NCBI GenBank assembly: GCA_003820635.1 | Contig: RPOS01000030.1 | Span: 1-32,086, forward strand | DNA from: Verrucomicrobiaceae bacterium | GTDB lineage: Bacteria; Verrucomicrobiota; Verrucomicrobiae; Verrucomicrobiales; Akkermansiaceae | Direction: 5' to 3' | Length of the DNA stretch: 32,086 nucleotides | Shown: positions 7,317 to 14,770 of the stretch, piece by piece | Layout of the letters: each line of letters begins with the position of its first letter | Numbering within the stretch: the stretch's first letter is position 1 | Notes under the pieces: model-generated | Told to the model about the DNA's origin: nothing | Databases searched by the model: none | What the model saw: the letters and a program-made list of their open reading frames with translations, nothing else | Position numbers and translations under genes: made by a program

Positions 7317-8825
7317 TCACGCGAGCGCTTTTGCGCAGCACCTGAAGTGGTGGCCGAAGATCGCGAGTTTCACGGCAACCGGAAGCAGCCGCGGACGACG
7401 GAAGGAAGTCCAAGCCAGCAAGCGCCAGTATTGGAAGCGCTCGCGGCCGATCACTCCGAGACTCGGCACAGAGCGTAGAAACGCGGCGATTTCCGACAAT
7501 TCCAGCCGGAATGGCACCTTCGCGGGATGGAACTCGCGCAGGAATGTCCTCACCCGCCGGTAATATGGACCGGGCGCATAAATCGTCGCCATGAGGTGGC
7601 GATAGCCTTCGCGGAGGTCGTTCATGTTCATTTTCGGCACGAAGTTGGTCGTGCCATCGACGTTGTTGCCGCTCGATTGGCCGAGCAGGCGGCCCTCGCT
7701 GCGCAAGCGCTCGAACAGCCGGGTGCCCGGCAGGGCGTTGAGCATTCCGACCATCGCGGTGGTGATGCCACTGTTCTGGATGAACTCGATCTGGCGGCGG
7801 AAAATCGAGAGCGTATCGGAGTCGAAGCCGACGATGAAGCCGCCCTGCACTTCCAGGCCGGCACGCTGGAGTCGTTTGATGTCGGCCAGCAGATCGCGGC
7901 CGCGGTTCTGCCGTTTGTTGCACTCCGCCAGCCCGGCCTCGTCGGGTGTTTCGATCCCGATGAACACCGAGTCGAATCCAGCCGCCACGATGTCGCGGGT
8001 GAGCGCTTCGTCGTCCGCGAGATTGATCGATGCCTCGGTGTAGAAGGTGAACGGGTGGTGCCGTTGCGTTTGCCAGCCGATGAGCGCCGGCAGCAGTTCC
8101 TCCCGCAGCCTGCGTTTGTTGCCGATGAAATTATCATCCACGAAGAAAACCGCCCCACGCCAGCCGGCGGCGGCGAGGGCGTCGAGCTCCGCGATAACCT
8201 GACCGGCTGATTTCGTGCGGCTGCGATGGCCGAACTTCGCGGTGACATCGCAGAACTCGCAGTCGAAGGGGCAGCCACGGGAATACTGGATGCACATCGA
8301 GCCGTAGCGGCGCATGTCGGCGAGTTCCCACAGCGGCACCGGAGTCTCGCCCAGATCGGGAAAGTTCGTGGCCGTGTAGATACGCCTTGGCCGGCCTGAC
8401 TCAAGATCCCTTAAAAACTCCGGCAAGGTCAGCTCCGCCTCGTTGAGAACGAAATGATCCACTTCCCCGAAGTCCGCGTGTCCGCTGGTGAACAAGGGGC
8501 CGCCGGCCACCACTGTTTTACCTGCTGCCTTGCAGCGCGCGATCAACGCCTTTGCCGACTCCCGTTGGGCGATCATGCCGCTGATGAAAACCAGATCGGC
8601 CCACACCAAGTCCACATCACGCAGTTTGGTGACATTCAGGTCGACCAAGCGCTTTTCCCATTCCTTGGGCAGCATGGCCGCCACCGTCAGCAATCCGAGC
8701 GGTGGCAGAGCCGCCCGTTTGTGCACAAACTTCAGCGCGTGCTTGAAGCTCCAAAAGGTGTCCGGGAATTCCGGATAAAGCAGCAGGATGTTCTTCACAG
8801 GACAATCTGCACCGGTTTGGACCAT
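7317..8825 (-). CDS. B12-binding radical SAM protein (DUF4070 type)
   Basis: The 502-residue enzyme has an N-terminal cobalamin-binding-like Rossmann domain (about 10-145: ILLLYPEFPDTFWSF, PPLGLLTVAAMLP, VVAGGPLFTSG). It lacks the DxHxxG B12 ligand motif, as many class B members do. The radical SAM core carries SRGCPFDCEFCD with Cys185, Cys189 and Cys192 as the CxxxCxxC cluster ligands, then GAVFFVDDNFIGNK and the IGIETPDE block. The C-terminal part (about 370-502) matches the DUF4070 extension. Relatives include the hopanoid C-3 methylase HpnR and many uncharacterised enzymes that methylate or rearrange unactivated carbons. The substrate cannot be read here: it stands alone, with no hopanoid genes nearby. 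A GTG at codon 10 (VKNILLLYP) is a possible start. Confidence 0.88.
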   Translation of the reverse strand: MVQTGADCPVKNILLLYPEFPDTFWSFKHALKFVHKRAALPPLGLLTVAAMLPKEWEKRLVDLNVTKLRDVDLVWADLVFISGMIAQRESAKALIARCKAAGKTVVAGGPLFTSGHADFGEVDHFVLNEAELTLPEFLRDLESGRPRRIYTATNFPDLGETPVPLWELADMRRYGSMCIQYSRGCPFDCEFCDVTAKFGHRSRTKSAGQVIAELDALAAAGWRGAVFFVDDNFIGNKRRLREELLPALIGWQTQRHHPFTFYTEASINLADDEALTRDIVAAGFDSVFIGIETPDEAGLAECNKRQNRGRDLLADIKRLQRAGLEVQGGFIVGFDSDTLSIFRRQIEFIQNSGITTAMVGMLNALPGTRLFERLRSEGRLLGQSSGNNVDGTTNFVPKMNMNDLREGYRHLMATIYAPGPYYRRVRTFLREFHPAKVPFRLELSEIAAFLRSVPSLGVIGRERFQYWRLLAWTSFRRPRLLPVAVKLAIFGHHFRCCAKALA

Positions 8826-8918
8826 TGCAAAAGCCGTTTGAAAATTTCCGCATGGCGAGAACTACCGATGTGAAATGTTATATTGCGGTGGTCCTGTGGA
8901 CATGCTACGGGGGGTTGT

Positions 8919-9440
8919 ATGGAAAAATCCTTTCAGTATCCGGCTCCAAAAGCCAGGAAGACACGGCTTGAGCAAGCCGAGGCCAGGACGGAACAGGCTG
9001 AAACCCGCACCGAGCAGGCCAAGTCCAGGACCGATGCCGCGGAAACACGCGCTGAAAAGGCCGAAACCCGCACGGAATCCGCGAAGATGCGCACCGAACA
9101 AGCCGAAACACGCGCCGAGCAAGCCGAGACGGCATTGGAGCGCATGGTTCAGGAATCCGCCGACCCAAAACAACAGGAAGCCAAACCCGTGGCGGCAACC
9201 GATTCTCCGAAAACATCCGCCGATTCACTCGCGCTTGAACGACTGACGCCCCGCCAGCGCGAAGTCCTGCAACTCCTCGCCCGCGGGCGCAATACCAAAC
9301 AAATCGCCGACGCGTTGAAGCTTAGTCCGAAAACCATCGAATACCACCGGACCAGATTGATGAACTCCCTGAAAACGCAAGACCTCACCGGTTTGGTGAG
9401 GTTCGCCCTTCGGGTGGGATTGGTTCCAGCGCATGGCTGA
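8919..9440 (+). CDS. LuxR-type HTH regulator with N-terminal heptad-repeat helix
   Basis: I take the ATG at 8919, with a G-rich ribosome site just upstream. The product is 173 residues. Residues 15-70 are eight heptads of the form xRTEQAE, a predicted long charged helix. A short linker rich in Pro, Lys and Ser leads to a C-terminal LuxR/GerE helix-turn-helix at about 108-165: LTPRQREVLQLLARGRNTKQIADALKLSPKTIEYHRTRL, with the usual recognition helix. There is no receiver, PAS or ligand-binding domain. DNA binding is well supported; what controls it is not. The heptad helix could dimerise or be a rigid spacer. It is divergent from the radical SAM gene, with a 93-bp shared upstream region. Confidence 0.85.
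   Translation: MEKSFQYPAPKARKTRLEQAEARTEQAETRTEQAKSRTDAAETRAEKAETRTESAKMRTEQAETRAEQAETALERMVQESADPKQQEAKPVAATDSPKTSADSLALERLTPRQREVLQLLARGRNTKQIADALKLSPKTIEYHRTRLMNSLKTQDLTGLVRFALRVGLVPAHG
8961..9128 (+). repeat. 21-bp tandem repeat (8 units) inside the LuxR-type gene
   Basis: Eight in-frame 21-bp units encode TRLEQAE, ARTEQAE, TRTEQAK, SRTDAAE, TRAEKAE, TRTESAK, MRTEQAE and TRAEQAE. The units differ at the DNA level but keep the phase, so gain or loss of units would change helix length without a frameshift. Confidence 0.85.
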
Positions 9441-9464
9441 GGCACATGGCACCGGGAGGAATGC

Positions 9465-10088
9465 TCAGGGGCGCTGGCGCGTGCGATAGAAACGCCTGCG
9501 ATGTATCCCCGCGTCCGGGTCGGAAAATTCCAGTGAACCACCGTTTGGCATCGTGACGGTTTCGATGAGGGTCCAGGCTTTCAGATCCACCGATGCCTCG
9601 ATGTCATATTGACGGCCGATCAGTCCCCTTAGGCTCAGGACGGTTGACCCGTCTTCGGCGGCGCGGATCCGGGACGTGTGAATTCCGGGCTTGAAAATCA
9701 CTTCGTTGGAGAAACTGCTTTCGAGTCCGGCCGCATTGAGCGCGGTCACGGCGAAGTGGTAGGTCACGCCTTCCTCGAGGCCGGGAATCGTTCCCTGCGT
9801 CACGTTTCCCACCACGATGCTTGCGGTGTAGTTTCCACTGGTGGTTCCGTAATGGATGCGATAACCCGTCACGTCCGTGCCCGGGCTGGCGTTCCATGCC
9901 AGCTTCACTTCGTATGAGCCTTGCGATGTTTGCGCCCTGACTTCTCCGGTACCTTGAAACAAGCATGCCATGAGGATTCCAACCACGCACTTCCAGAGCC
10001 GGTTGGTTGGGGTGAAACGCACCGGAATCCCACGAGGCTGGAGCGTTGTTGCATGAAGCCCGATTTTCATGCGGTGACTTACCACCAT
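9465..10088 (-). CDS. Exported protein with one fibronectin type III-like domain
   Basis: I place the start at the ATG at 10088, preceded by GGAG and a G-run; a GTG at 10106 is possible. The roughly 207-residue product has a hydrophobic segment (CVVGILMACLFQG, about residues 34-46) and an AxA-like RAQ near 54, so it is probably exported, with an unusually long n-region. One FN3-like domain fills about 58-140 (VKLAWNASPGTDVTGYRIHYGTTSGNYT, then YHFAVTALNAAGLESSFSNEV). The last 60 residues (IEASVDLKAWTLIETV, then FSDPDAGIHRRRFYR) match a small beta module that closes many exported verrucomicrobial proteins, from memory. Function is unknown; carbohydrate or surface binding is a guess. It stands alone, on the same strand as the NlpC/P60 gene 77 bp upstream. 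Confidence 0.75.
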   Translation of the reverse strand: MVVSHRMKIGLHATTLQPRGIPVRFTPTNRLWKCVVGILMACLFQGTGEVRAQTSQGSYEVKLAWNASPGTDVTGYRIHYGTTSGNYTASIVVGNVTQGTIPGLEEGVTYHFAVTALNAAGLESSFSNEVIFKPGIHTSRIRAAEDGSTVLSLRGLIGRQYDIEASVDLKAWTLIETVTMPNGGSLEFSDPDAGIHRRRFYRTRQRP

Positions 10089-10164
10089 GAAATTCCCCCG
10101 CTCCACTAGGGCGATCCCTGTCGCTATCAGGAAAATCCCCGGGTGTTATCCGCTCCGGTCCCTG

Positions 10165-10815
10165 TCATTCCACCCCGATCCCGGGCGGCGTGCCATAGCC
10201 TAACAGTCTGGATGCCGCCTCCGCTTTGGGCACCCTGAAATCATGCACGCCGTAGCCATTGGCCCTTTGCCCGCGGTAGGAACGGCCATCGGTTGAGCCG
10301 ATCATCACCGGACGGCCATCCTTCTTCTCCGTGCCAAGATACATCGCCACATGGTGGACTCGCACCGTGCCTCCGGGCCCGGTCACCACCCAGAACAACA
10401 AATCGCCGGGTTTCAGATCGGCCAATGACGGGTGTTGGGGATCCGTGGCCTCCGCGGCAACCAGATGCAATCTGCCGTTTTTCCCCAGCCACTCCATCTG
10501 AGCGCCGGAGCTGCGCGGCGGATCGAGGCCCGCCTTGCGCATGACGAAATACATCGCTCCGGAACAATCGAATCCACCCGCCGCAGGATCCGCTCCGCCT
10601 GCGAGGTATGGCAGCCATGGCGATTCCCATACCACCGCGAGCGCGGTCTCGATCAGTTGCCGGCGCGCATCCGGAAGCGATGAGAATTCAGCCAACTCGC
10701 CAGTTGCGATCCTCGCTGGACGCGTCCTGACATCCAGCATCACGATCGGATCGACGGACTGACCAGACCCTGGCAAGGAAAGTAGCAGGAGCAACCATGG
10801 GATCATCCATTTCAT
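10165..10815 (-). CDS. NlpC/P60 family peptidoglycan peptidase
   Basis: This 216-residue protein begins with a short signal peptide (MKWMIPWLLLLLSLPGSGQS, cleavage near 19). The NlpC/P60 core covers about 50-200. The catalytic cysteine lies in GGFDCSGAMYFV (Cys84). The histidine is in VHHVAMYLG (His155), followed by the usual strand. SLADLKPGDLLFW is the conserved PGDL(V/L)FF block. Enzymes of this family cut bonds in peptide stems of peptidoglycan, commonly D-Glu to diamino acid. Substrate choice cannot be told. There is no SH3 or LysM targeting domain. It acts in the periplasm and may assist cell-wall turnover. It starts at the ATG at 10815, facing a 394-bp gap. Confidence 0.9.
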   Translation of the reverse strand: MKWMIPWLLLLLSLPGSGQSVDPIVMLDVRTRPARIATGELAEFSSLPDARRQLIETALAVVWESPWLPYLAGGADPAAGGFDCSGAMYFVMRKAGLDPPRSSGAQMEWLGKNGRLHLVAAEATDPQHPSLADLKPGDLLFWVVTGPGGTVRVHHVAMYLGTEKKDGRPVMIGSTDGRSYRGQRANGYGVHDFRVPKAEAASRLLGYGTPPGIGVE

Positions 10816-10953
10816 GTGTCATTACAGGCGATGTTTCCGGACGGGATAACATCGCCCGTGACACTTCAACATTCAATGGAGGAAAACCCTGCCTGAATCC
10901 GGTTTCGAATCACGGGTGCCGCACGGGCGGTTCGGCTCGAATTCCAAAGAAGG

Positions 10954-11081
10954 AACCACTAAATTCACGAAAAGCACTAAAAATGAAGAGTGATACGGAT
11001 CACATGCCTGACCCGATCGGGCGAGCTGAAGAAATCCCACAAACCCTCTTCCTTTCGTGAAGCTTAGTGTTTTTAGTGGTT
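10954..11081. repeat. AT-rich inverted-repeat element
   Basis: The ends AACCACTAAA (10954-10963) and TTTAGTGGTT (11072-11081) are exact complements. Inner words TTCACGAAA and CACTAA are present in both arms but in swapped order. It has no coding capacity and could be a miniature repeat of the genome. Copies elsewhere cannot be checked here. Confidence 0.45.
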
Positions 11082-11103
11082 ATAATTTCGGTTTACGGGT
11101 TCA

Positions 11104-11135
11104 GGCGGCGGTTGTTCTCGCACAACAACACCGCC
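11104..11135 (-). terminator. Possible terminator after the asparaginase gene
   Basis: GGCGG and GTTGTT on the left pair with AACAAC and CCGCC on the right, with a small asymmetric bulge and a 7-nt loop. It lies about 75 bp past the stop of the last gene of the recR operon. No T-run follows. Confidence 0.3.
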
Positions 11136-11209
11136 GGATCATTGGCAGCATCCGCCCGGGGCATCAGCTCCGCAGCGCGGAGATTTCGATGTTCGCCTGG
11201 CGCAGGCGG

Positions 11210-11791
11210 TCACAATGCTGGAGGGCGATCTCGCTGGGGATCTTTGCTCTCAGCATCGGGAACCGCGCACCCCTCCGCGCTTTCCACTTTCTCGAAGCGG
11301 CCGGGCTCGCGGTTTTTCCGCACCGTGCCGGGCGGGAAAATGGCGCCGTTCATGGCGATGAACACGCCGGGTGGCAGCGATCGGACGGCGCCTAGGGCCA
11401 GGCCGAGATTGAAGATGGCACCGGTGATGCGGAAACGCGCCGGGGCGAGCACACCTGTTAGAACGACGGTCTTGCCGCAGATGCCTTCCAGAGCCGTGGC
11501 GGTCTGGCACATCGTGTCGGTGCCGTGGGAGATGAGGATGTGGGATTCCGGCGCTTGTTGGCAGGCCTGCCGGATTGCGGCGCGGTCTTCATCGGTCAAT
11601 TCCAAGCTGTCCTTGCGGAACACGGATTCGAGCCGCCATTCGAGGGTCATACCCGCTTCGCGGAAAACGTGCGGCACGGTGGGCTCTCCCACTTCGTATT
11701 CGGACGAGGCGTCGAAATACACTTTGTCGATGGTTCCGCCGGTGGTGAGGATGACCAGAGGGACACGCTGCCGAGCAATCCGCCGCCGCAC
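11210..11791 (-). CDS. Short asparaginase-like protein (N-terminal domain only)
   Basis: The 193-residue product matches the N-terminal domain of type I/II L-asparaginases. ILTTGGTIDKVYF contains the first catalytic Thr (Thr20), and ILISHGTDTMCQTA contains the Thr91-Asp92 pair. The C-terminal domain of classical enzymes (about 320-340 aa) is absent. Small one-domain asparaginase-like proteins ending in a (A)MNGxxF...VRKNRExGRFE block, as here at about 142-165, form a family of their own in many bacteria. Activity is unproven. About 28 residues follow that block. The start is a GTG at 11791, 19 bp after the recR stop, so it is likely the third gene of an operon. The gene contains one TCTAACA word (CTA-ACA codons). 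Confidence 0.8.
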   Translation of the reverse strand: MRRRIARQRVPLVILTTGGTIDKVYFDASSEYEVGEPTVPHVFREAGMTLEWRLESVFRKDSLELTDEDRAAIRQACQQAPESHILISHGTDTMCQTATALEGICGKTVVLTGVLAPARFRITGAIFNLGLALGAVRSLPPGVFIAMNGAIFPPGTVRKNREPGRFEKVESAEGCAVPDAESKDPQRDRPPAL

Positions 11792-11810
11792 CCGCTTGTC
11801 AAGAATGCGC

Positions 11811-12419
11811 TCAAAGACCGCGCCGCCCCTGCATGGCGCGCATCAGCGTGAGTTCGTCCGCGTGCTCAAGGCCGCCACCGGCGGGCAGGCCTTGGGCGAT
11901 GCGGCTGAGGCGGCAGTTTTTCCCGCGCAGCAGGTCCGCCAGGTAATTCGCAGTGGCCTCGCCCTCGACATCCGAGCCGAGCGCGAGAATCACTTCGATT
12001 TCCTCCGCGGCGCCTTCCACGCGGCGCAGGAGTTCCGGGATCCGCAGGTCATCCGGAGAAACGCGGTCCAGCGGGGAAAGCTTGCCGCCGAGGCAATGAT
12101 ACCTTCCGCGGAACGAGCCGGAACGCTCGAGCGGCAGGATATCGGTGGCCTGCTCCACGACGCAAAGCATGCGGTCATCGCGCTTCGGATCATCACAAAT
12201 GCCGCAGCCGGCATCGGTGGCGAAGAAACCGCAGGCCGGGCATGGGCGGATGCTTTGCTTGGCGCTTTGCAAGACTCCGGCGAGCGCAAGCGGCTCGGCT
12301 TTCGGGCTTTGCAACAGCCACACGGCGATGCGCTCGGCACTGCGCGGGCCAATGCCGGGCAGGCGCTTGAGTTCGCCGATCAAGTTTCTAACAGGTTCCG
12401 GAAAGTCGGCGGGAGTCAT
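11811..12419 (-). CDS. recR: Recombination mediator protein RecR
   Basis: RecR works with RecF and RecO to load RecA on gapped DNA. The 202-residue protein has the family's normal length. An N-terminal helix-hairpin-helix (LKRLPGIGPRSAERIAVWLL, about 17-36) is followed by a C4 zinc finger, CPACGF...CGIC (Cys60, 63, 72, 75), and a Toprim domain (VILALGSDVEGEATANYLADLL). I choose the ATG at 12419 because it overlaps the stop of the upstream membrane-protein gene as ATGA, a sign of translational coupling. A TTG three codons earlier is possible. In many bacteria recR follows dnaX; here it does not. Confidence 0.97.
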   Translation of the reverse strand: MTPADFPEPVRNLIGELKRLPGIGPRSAERIAVWLLQSPKAEPLALAGVLQSAKQSIRPCPACGFFATDAGCGICDDPKRDDRMLCVVEQATDILPLERSGSFRGRYHCLGGKLSPLDRVSPDDLRIPELLRRVEGAAEEIEVILALGSDVEGEATANYLADLLRGKNCRLSRIAQGLPAGGGLEHADELTLMRAMQGRRGL

Positions 12420-12937
12420 GAGTTGCAAGCGGGGATGTCATCGCAGGGCATGCGGTGGCGGGAGGCGTAAACCATGGCACAGACGCCGGACCAGATGGCG
12501 GTGGTCCATGGCGCGGCGATGTCCGGGGCATGCTCCGCAAGGCTGAGCACCGGTGCCCATGCGGCCACCAGCATGACCGCGCTGAGCCACAACAAGCCGC
12601 GCCGCAGCCGACCCGGCGTGCCAAGAATGGCGGCTGCCATACCGAATGCGAAAACCGCCGCCGCCAGCCAGAGGCACCAGAGCGGCAGCTGGTGAGGGAA
12701 GGTTTCCGCGCCGCCGCGCGAAACGAAGTGGGCGATGCTGCGGTTGATTTTTTCCAGCGCGCCGAGCAGTTCGAGACCTGCGGCAAGCACCATTGAGAGT
12801 CCGCCGATCGCTGCGGCCGGCAGCAGCACATGGCCGGACGGATGGGAGTGGCGGAGGCGGTTCACACCCGGAATCTGGCGGCAAGCCGCTGCAGGATCAA
12901 GCCATGCCCGCAAGGATTTCCTACAGCACGGCATCAT
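12416..12937 (-). CDS. Four-helix membrane protein of unknown family, upstream of recR
   Basis: I do not recognise the family. The 173-residue product has about four hydrophobic helices: VLLPAAAIGGLSMVLAAGLELLG, LPLWCLWLAAAVFAFGMAAAIL, LLWLSAVMLVAAWAPVLSL and TTAIWSGVCAMVY, and a short Cys-containing tail. Between helices 1 and 2 is KINRSIAHFVSRGG. The stop overlaps the recR start as ATGA, which is the best evidence that this frame is real. The start is unsure: ATG codons at 12937 and 12934, or a GTG at 12865 that would remove a 24-residue polar leader. The rsmC gene lies divergently 59 bp away. Confidence 0.7.
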   Translation of the reverse strand: MMPCCRKSLRAWLDPAAACRQIPGVNRLRHSHPSGHVLLPAAAIGGLSMVLAAGLELLGALEKINRSIAHFVSRGGAETFPHQLPLWCLWLAAAVFAFGMAAAILGTPGRLRRGLLWLSAVMLVAAWAPVLSLAEHAPDIAAPWTTAIWSGVCAMVYASRHRMPCDDIPACNS

Positions 12938-12996
12938 GGGCCGTCGTCACGCCGATTCCGGTGGCGGCTGCCGCGCCGATGCGCTAAGCACGCGGC

Positions 12997-14004
12997 GTGA
13001 ATCCCGCGCTTGAGACACTGATGCTCGCATGCTCCGCAGAGGACGGCGCGTGCATTCCGGCGCGGGCCTTGTTTCTCGGCGCGGAACCGCACCCGGCGCT
13101 GCGGCAATGGCCGGCGTTCACCGGATGGCAGCCGTTCAAGCCACGCGCCGATGCCTGGGACCGCGCGGGCTTCTCGCGGGTGGACGAGCTGCCGGACGGC
13201 AAATGGCCGCTGGTGCTCGTGCTGCCGGGCAAATCGCGCGATGAAACGCTGGCATGGTTCGCGCTGGCCCGGGAGCGCTTGCAGCCGGGCGGCCGCATCA
13301 TCGCCGCCATGCCCAACACCGCCGGCGCGGCGCGCTTCGAAAAGGAACTCGCACGCGCTACCGGAAACATCACATCCATCCAGAAACACAAATGCCGCGC
13401 CTTCCACGCGGCGGACGATGGATCATGGCGCGAAGAAGTCTTCGCCGAATGGCGGGCACTCGCAAACCCGCGTGAAATTCCGGGCACGCCCTTCACCACC
13501 CTGGCGGGCATCTTCAGCTGCGATCACATCGATCCCGGCTCGCAACTGCTCGCCGATCATCTCCCGCCGGGCCTGCGCGGCCGGGCCGCCGACCTTGGCG
13601 CGGGCTGGGGTTTTCTAACAGACGCGGCGCTGCGCCGTTGTTCCGGCATTGAAAGCATCGATCTGTTCGAGGCCGATGCCCGGGCGCTCGGCTGCGCGCG
13701 GGAAAACCTGGCGCCGCATGACCGGGAAATCCATTTCCACTGGCACGACGTCACCACCGGCCTGCCCGGCATGTATGACGTGATCCTGATGAACCCGCCC
13801 TTCCACAGCGGCCAGGCGGCGGACGTGGACCTGGGCCGCACGTTTCTAACAACCGCTGCCACGGCGCTCGTGCGCGGCGGAAAATTGCTGGTCGTCGCCA
13901 ACCGCCAGCTGCCCTACGAATCCGTTCTCGACTCGCTCCGCCTCGCCTGGCGCAAGCCCGCCGAGGACAAGACCTACAAGCTCCTCTTCGCGGAAAAACG
14001 CTGA
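12997..14004 (+). CDS. rsmC: RsmC-like 16S rRNA guanine-N2 methyltransferase
   Basis: The 335-residue protein has the two-domain layout of RsmC/RlmG enzymes. A degenerate N-terminal methyltransferase-like domain (about 1-155) is followed by a catalytic domain. The SAM-binding motif I is ADLGAGWGFLTDAAL (about 198-212), the acidic motif II end is IDLFEADARAL, and motif IV is MNPPFHSG (NPPFH at 266-270), which places the target base. RsmC methylates G1207 of 16S rRNA, and RlmG does G1835 of 23S; sequence alone does not fully separate them, but the length and RsuA neighbour favour 16S. The start is a GTG at 12997. Two TCTAACA words fall inside (13614 and 13845), each read Phe-Leu-Thr with rare CTA. 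Confidence 0.85.
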   Translation: MNPALETLMLACSAEDGACIPARALFLGAEPHPALRQWPAFTGWQPFKPRADAWDRAGFSRVDELPDGKWPLVLVLPGKSRDETLAWFALARERLQPGGRIIAAMPNTAGAARFEKELARATGNITSIQKHKCRAFHAADDGSWREEVFAEWRALANPREIPGTPFTTLAGIFSCDHIDPGSQLLADHLPPGLRGRAADLGAGWGFLTDAALRRCSGIESIDLFEADARALGCARENLAPHDREIHFHWHDVTTGLPGMYDVILMNPPFHSGQAADVDLGRTFLTTAATALVRGGKLLVVANRQLPYESVLDSLRLAWRKPAEDKTYKLLFAEKR

Positions 14005-14049
14005 GTTCCGCGCCATCACGAATTTCCAACGTCCTATCAACCACTCCGG

Positions 14050-14766
14050 ATGAAACTCATCAAACTGCTCGCCAATCTCGGCTACGGCTCGCGCAAGGAA
14101 GTCCAGCGCCTCATCCGCTACGGCGCGGTGAGCGATGACAGCGGCCGCGTGCTGGGCGAGGGTGAACTGCCGCCGCACGGGCGCATCCGTTTCCGCGGCG
14201 AGCCGTTGGATCCGCCGTTCCCGCTCACCATCATGCTCCACAAGCCGGACGGCTACACATGCAGCGCGGAGGATCCCGGGGCGACGGTTTACGATCTGCT
14301 GCCGGAGCGTTTCGCCCACCGCAATCCCGGGCTCAATCCCGTCGGCCGGCTCGACAAGGACACCACCGGGCTGTTGTTTCTAACAGATGATGGCAGGCTC
14401 TTGCACAAGATCATCCATCCCAAGTCCCATTGCCTGAAAATCTATCACGCCACGCTCGACCGGCCGCTGCAAGGCCACGAGGGCGGGTTGTTCGCCTCGG
14501 GCGGACTTTTGCTCAACGGCGAGACCAAGCCGCTGCTGCCCGCGGGCTTTGAGGCGCTCGGCGAAAGGGAGGCGCTCGTCACCCTGCACGAGGGCCGCTA
14601 CCATCAGGTGCGCCGGATGTTCGCCGCCGCGGGAAACCACGTCACCGCGCTCAAGCGCATCGCCATCGGCGGACTGCGCCTGCCGGAGGATTTGCCGGAA
14701 GGTGCTTGGCGGGAACTCGCGGCGGAGGATCTCGCGGCGCTGTTTGACGCGCGCGGAAGCTGTTAG
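14050..14766 (+). CDS. rsuA: RsuA-type 16S rRNA pseudouridine synthase
   Basis: The 238-residue protein begins with an S4 RNA-binding domain (MKLIKLLANLGYGSRKEVQRLI, about 1-60). The synthase core has NPVGRLDKDTTGLLFLTDDG, where the Asp of GRLD is the catalytic nucleophile. Near the C terminus are LHEGRYHQVRRMFAAAGNHVTALKR and IGGLRLPEDLPEGAWREL, the RsuA/RluB/RluE/RluF end block. The length and single-step RYHQVRRMFAA block resemble RsuA (pseudouridine 516 of 16S rRNA), though RluB or RluE roles cannot be excluded. It follows rsmC by 45 bp, so both 16S-modifying enzymes probably share a transcript. It ends 4 bp from the convergent ftsZ stop, and a TCTAACA word covers its stop codon. Confidence 0.88.
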   Translation: MKLIKLLANLGYGSRKEVQRLIRYGAVSDDSGRVLGEGELPPHGRIRFRGEPLDPPFPLTIMLHKPDGYTCSAEDPGATVYDLLPERFAHRNPGLNPVGRLDKDTTGLLFLTDDGRLLHKIIHPKSHCLKIYHATLDRPLQGHEGGLFASGGLLLNGETKPLLPAGFEALGEREALVTLHEGRYHQVRRMFAAAGNHVTALKRIAIGGLRLPEDLPEGAWRELAAEDLAALFDARGSC

Positions 14767-14770
14767 AAAC

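Larger units (their letters stand above)
10816..11209. other. Intergenic region with an imperfect inverted-repeat element
   Basis: No credible gene is seen in these 394 bp. An AT-rich block at about 10954-11081 has AACCACTAAA at its left end and the complement TTTAGTGGTT at its right end; inside, TTCACGAAA and CACTAA recur on both strands. This looks like a small non-coding repeat element. Closer to the asparaginase stop there is a hairpin at 11104-11135. The base composition of the element is clearly lower in GC than the flanks. Confidence 0.5.

Noticed and set aside
8961..9128. The 21-bp tandem repeat as a CRISPR array
   Set aside because: Units are contiguous, coding and in frame, with no spacers.
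9000..9440. LuxR-type protein as the response regulator partner of the 4207-5901 kinase
   Set aside because: It has no receiver domain, so it cannot be a phospho-acceptor; proximity alone is not enough.
10009..10026. Fourth copy of the TGGGGT-GAA hairpin
   Set aside because: Only the left arm is present (GGGGTGAAAC then GCACC), and it is inside the fibronectin-type gene.
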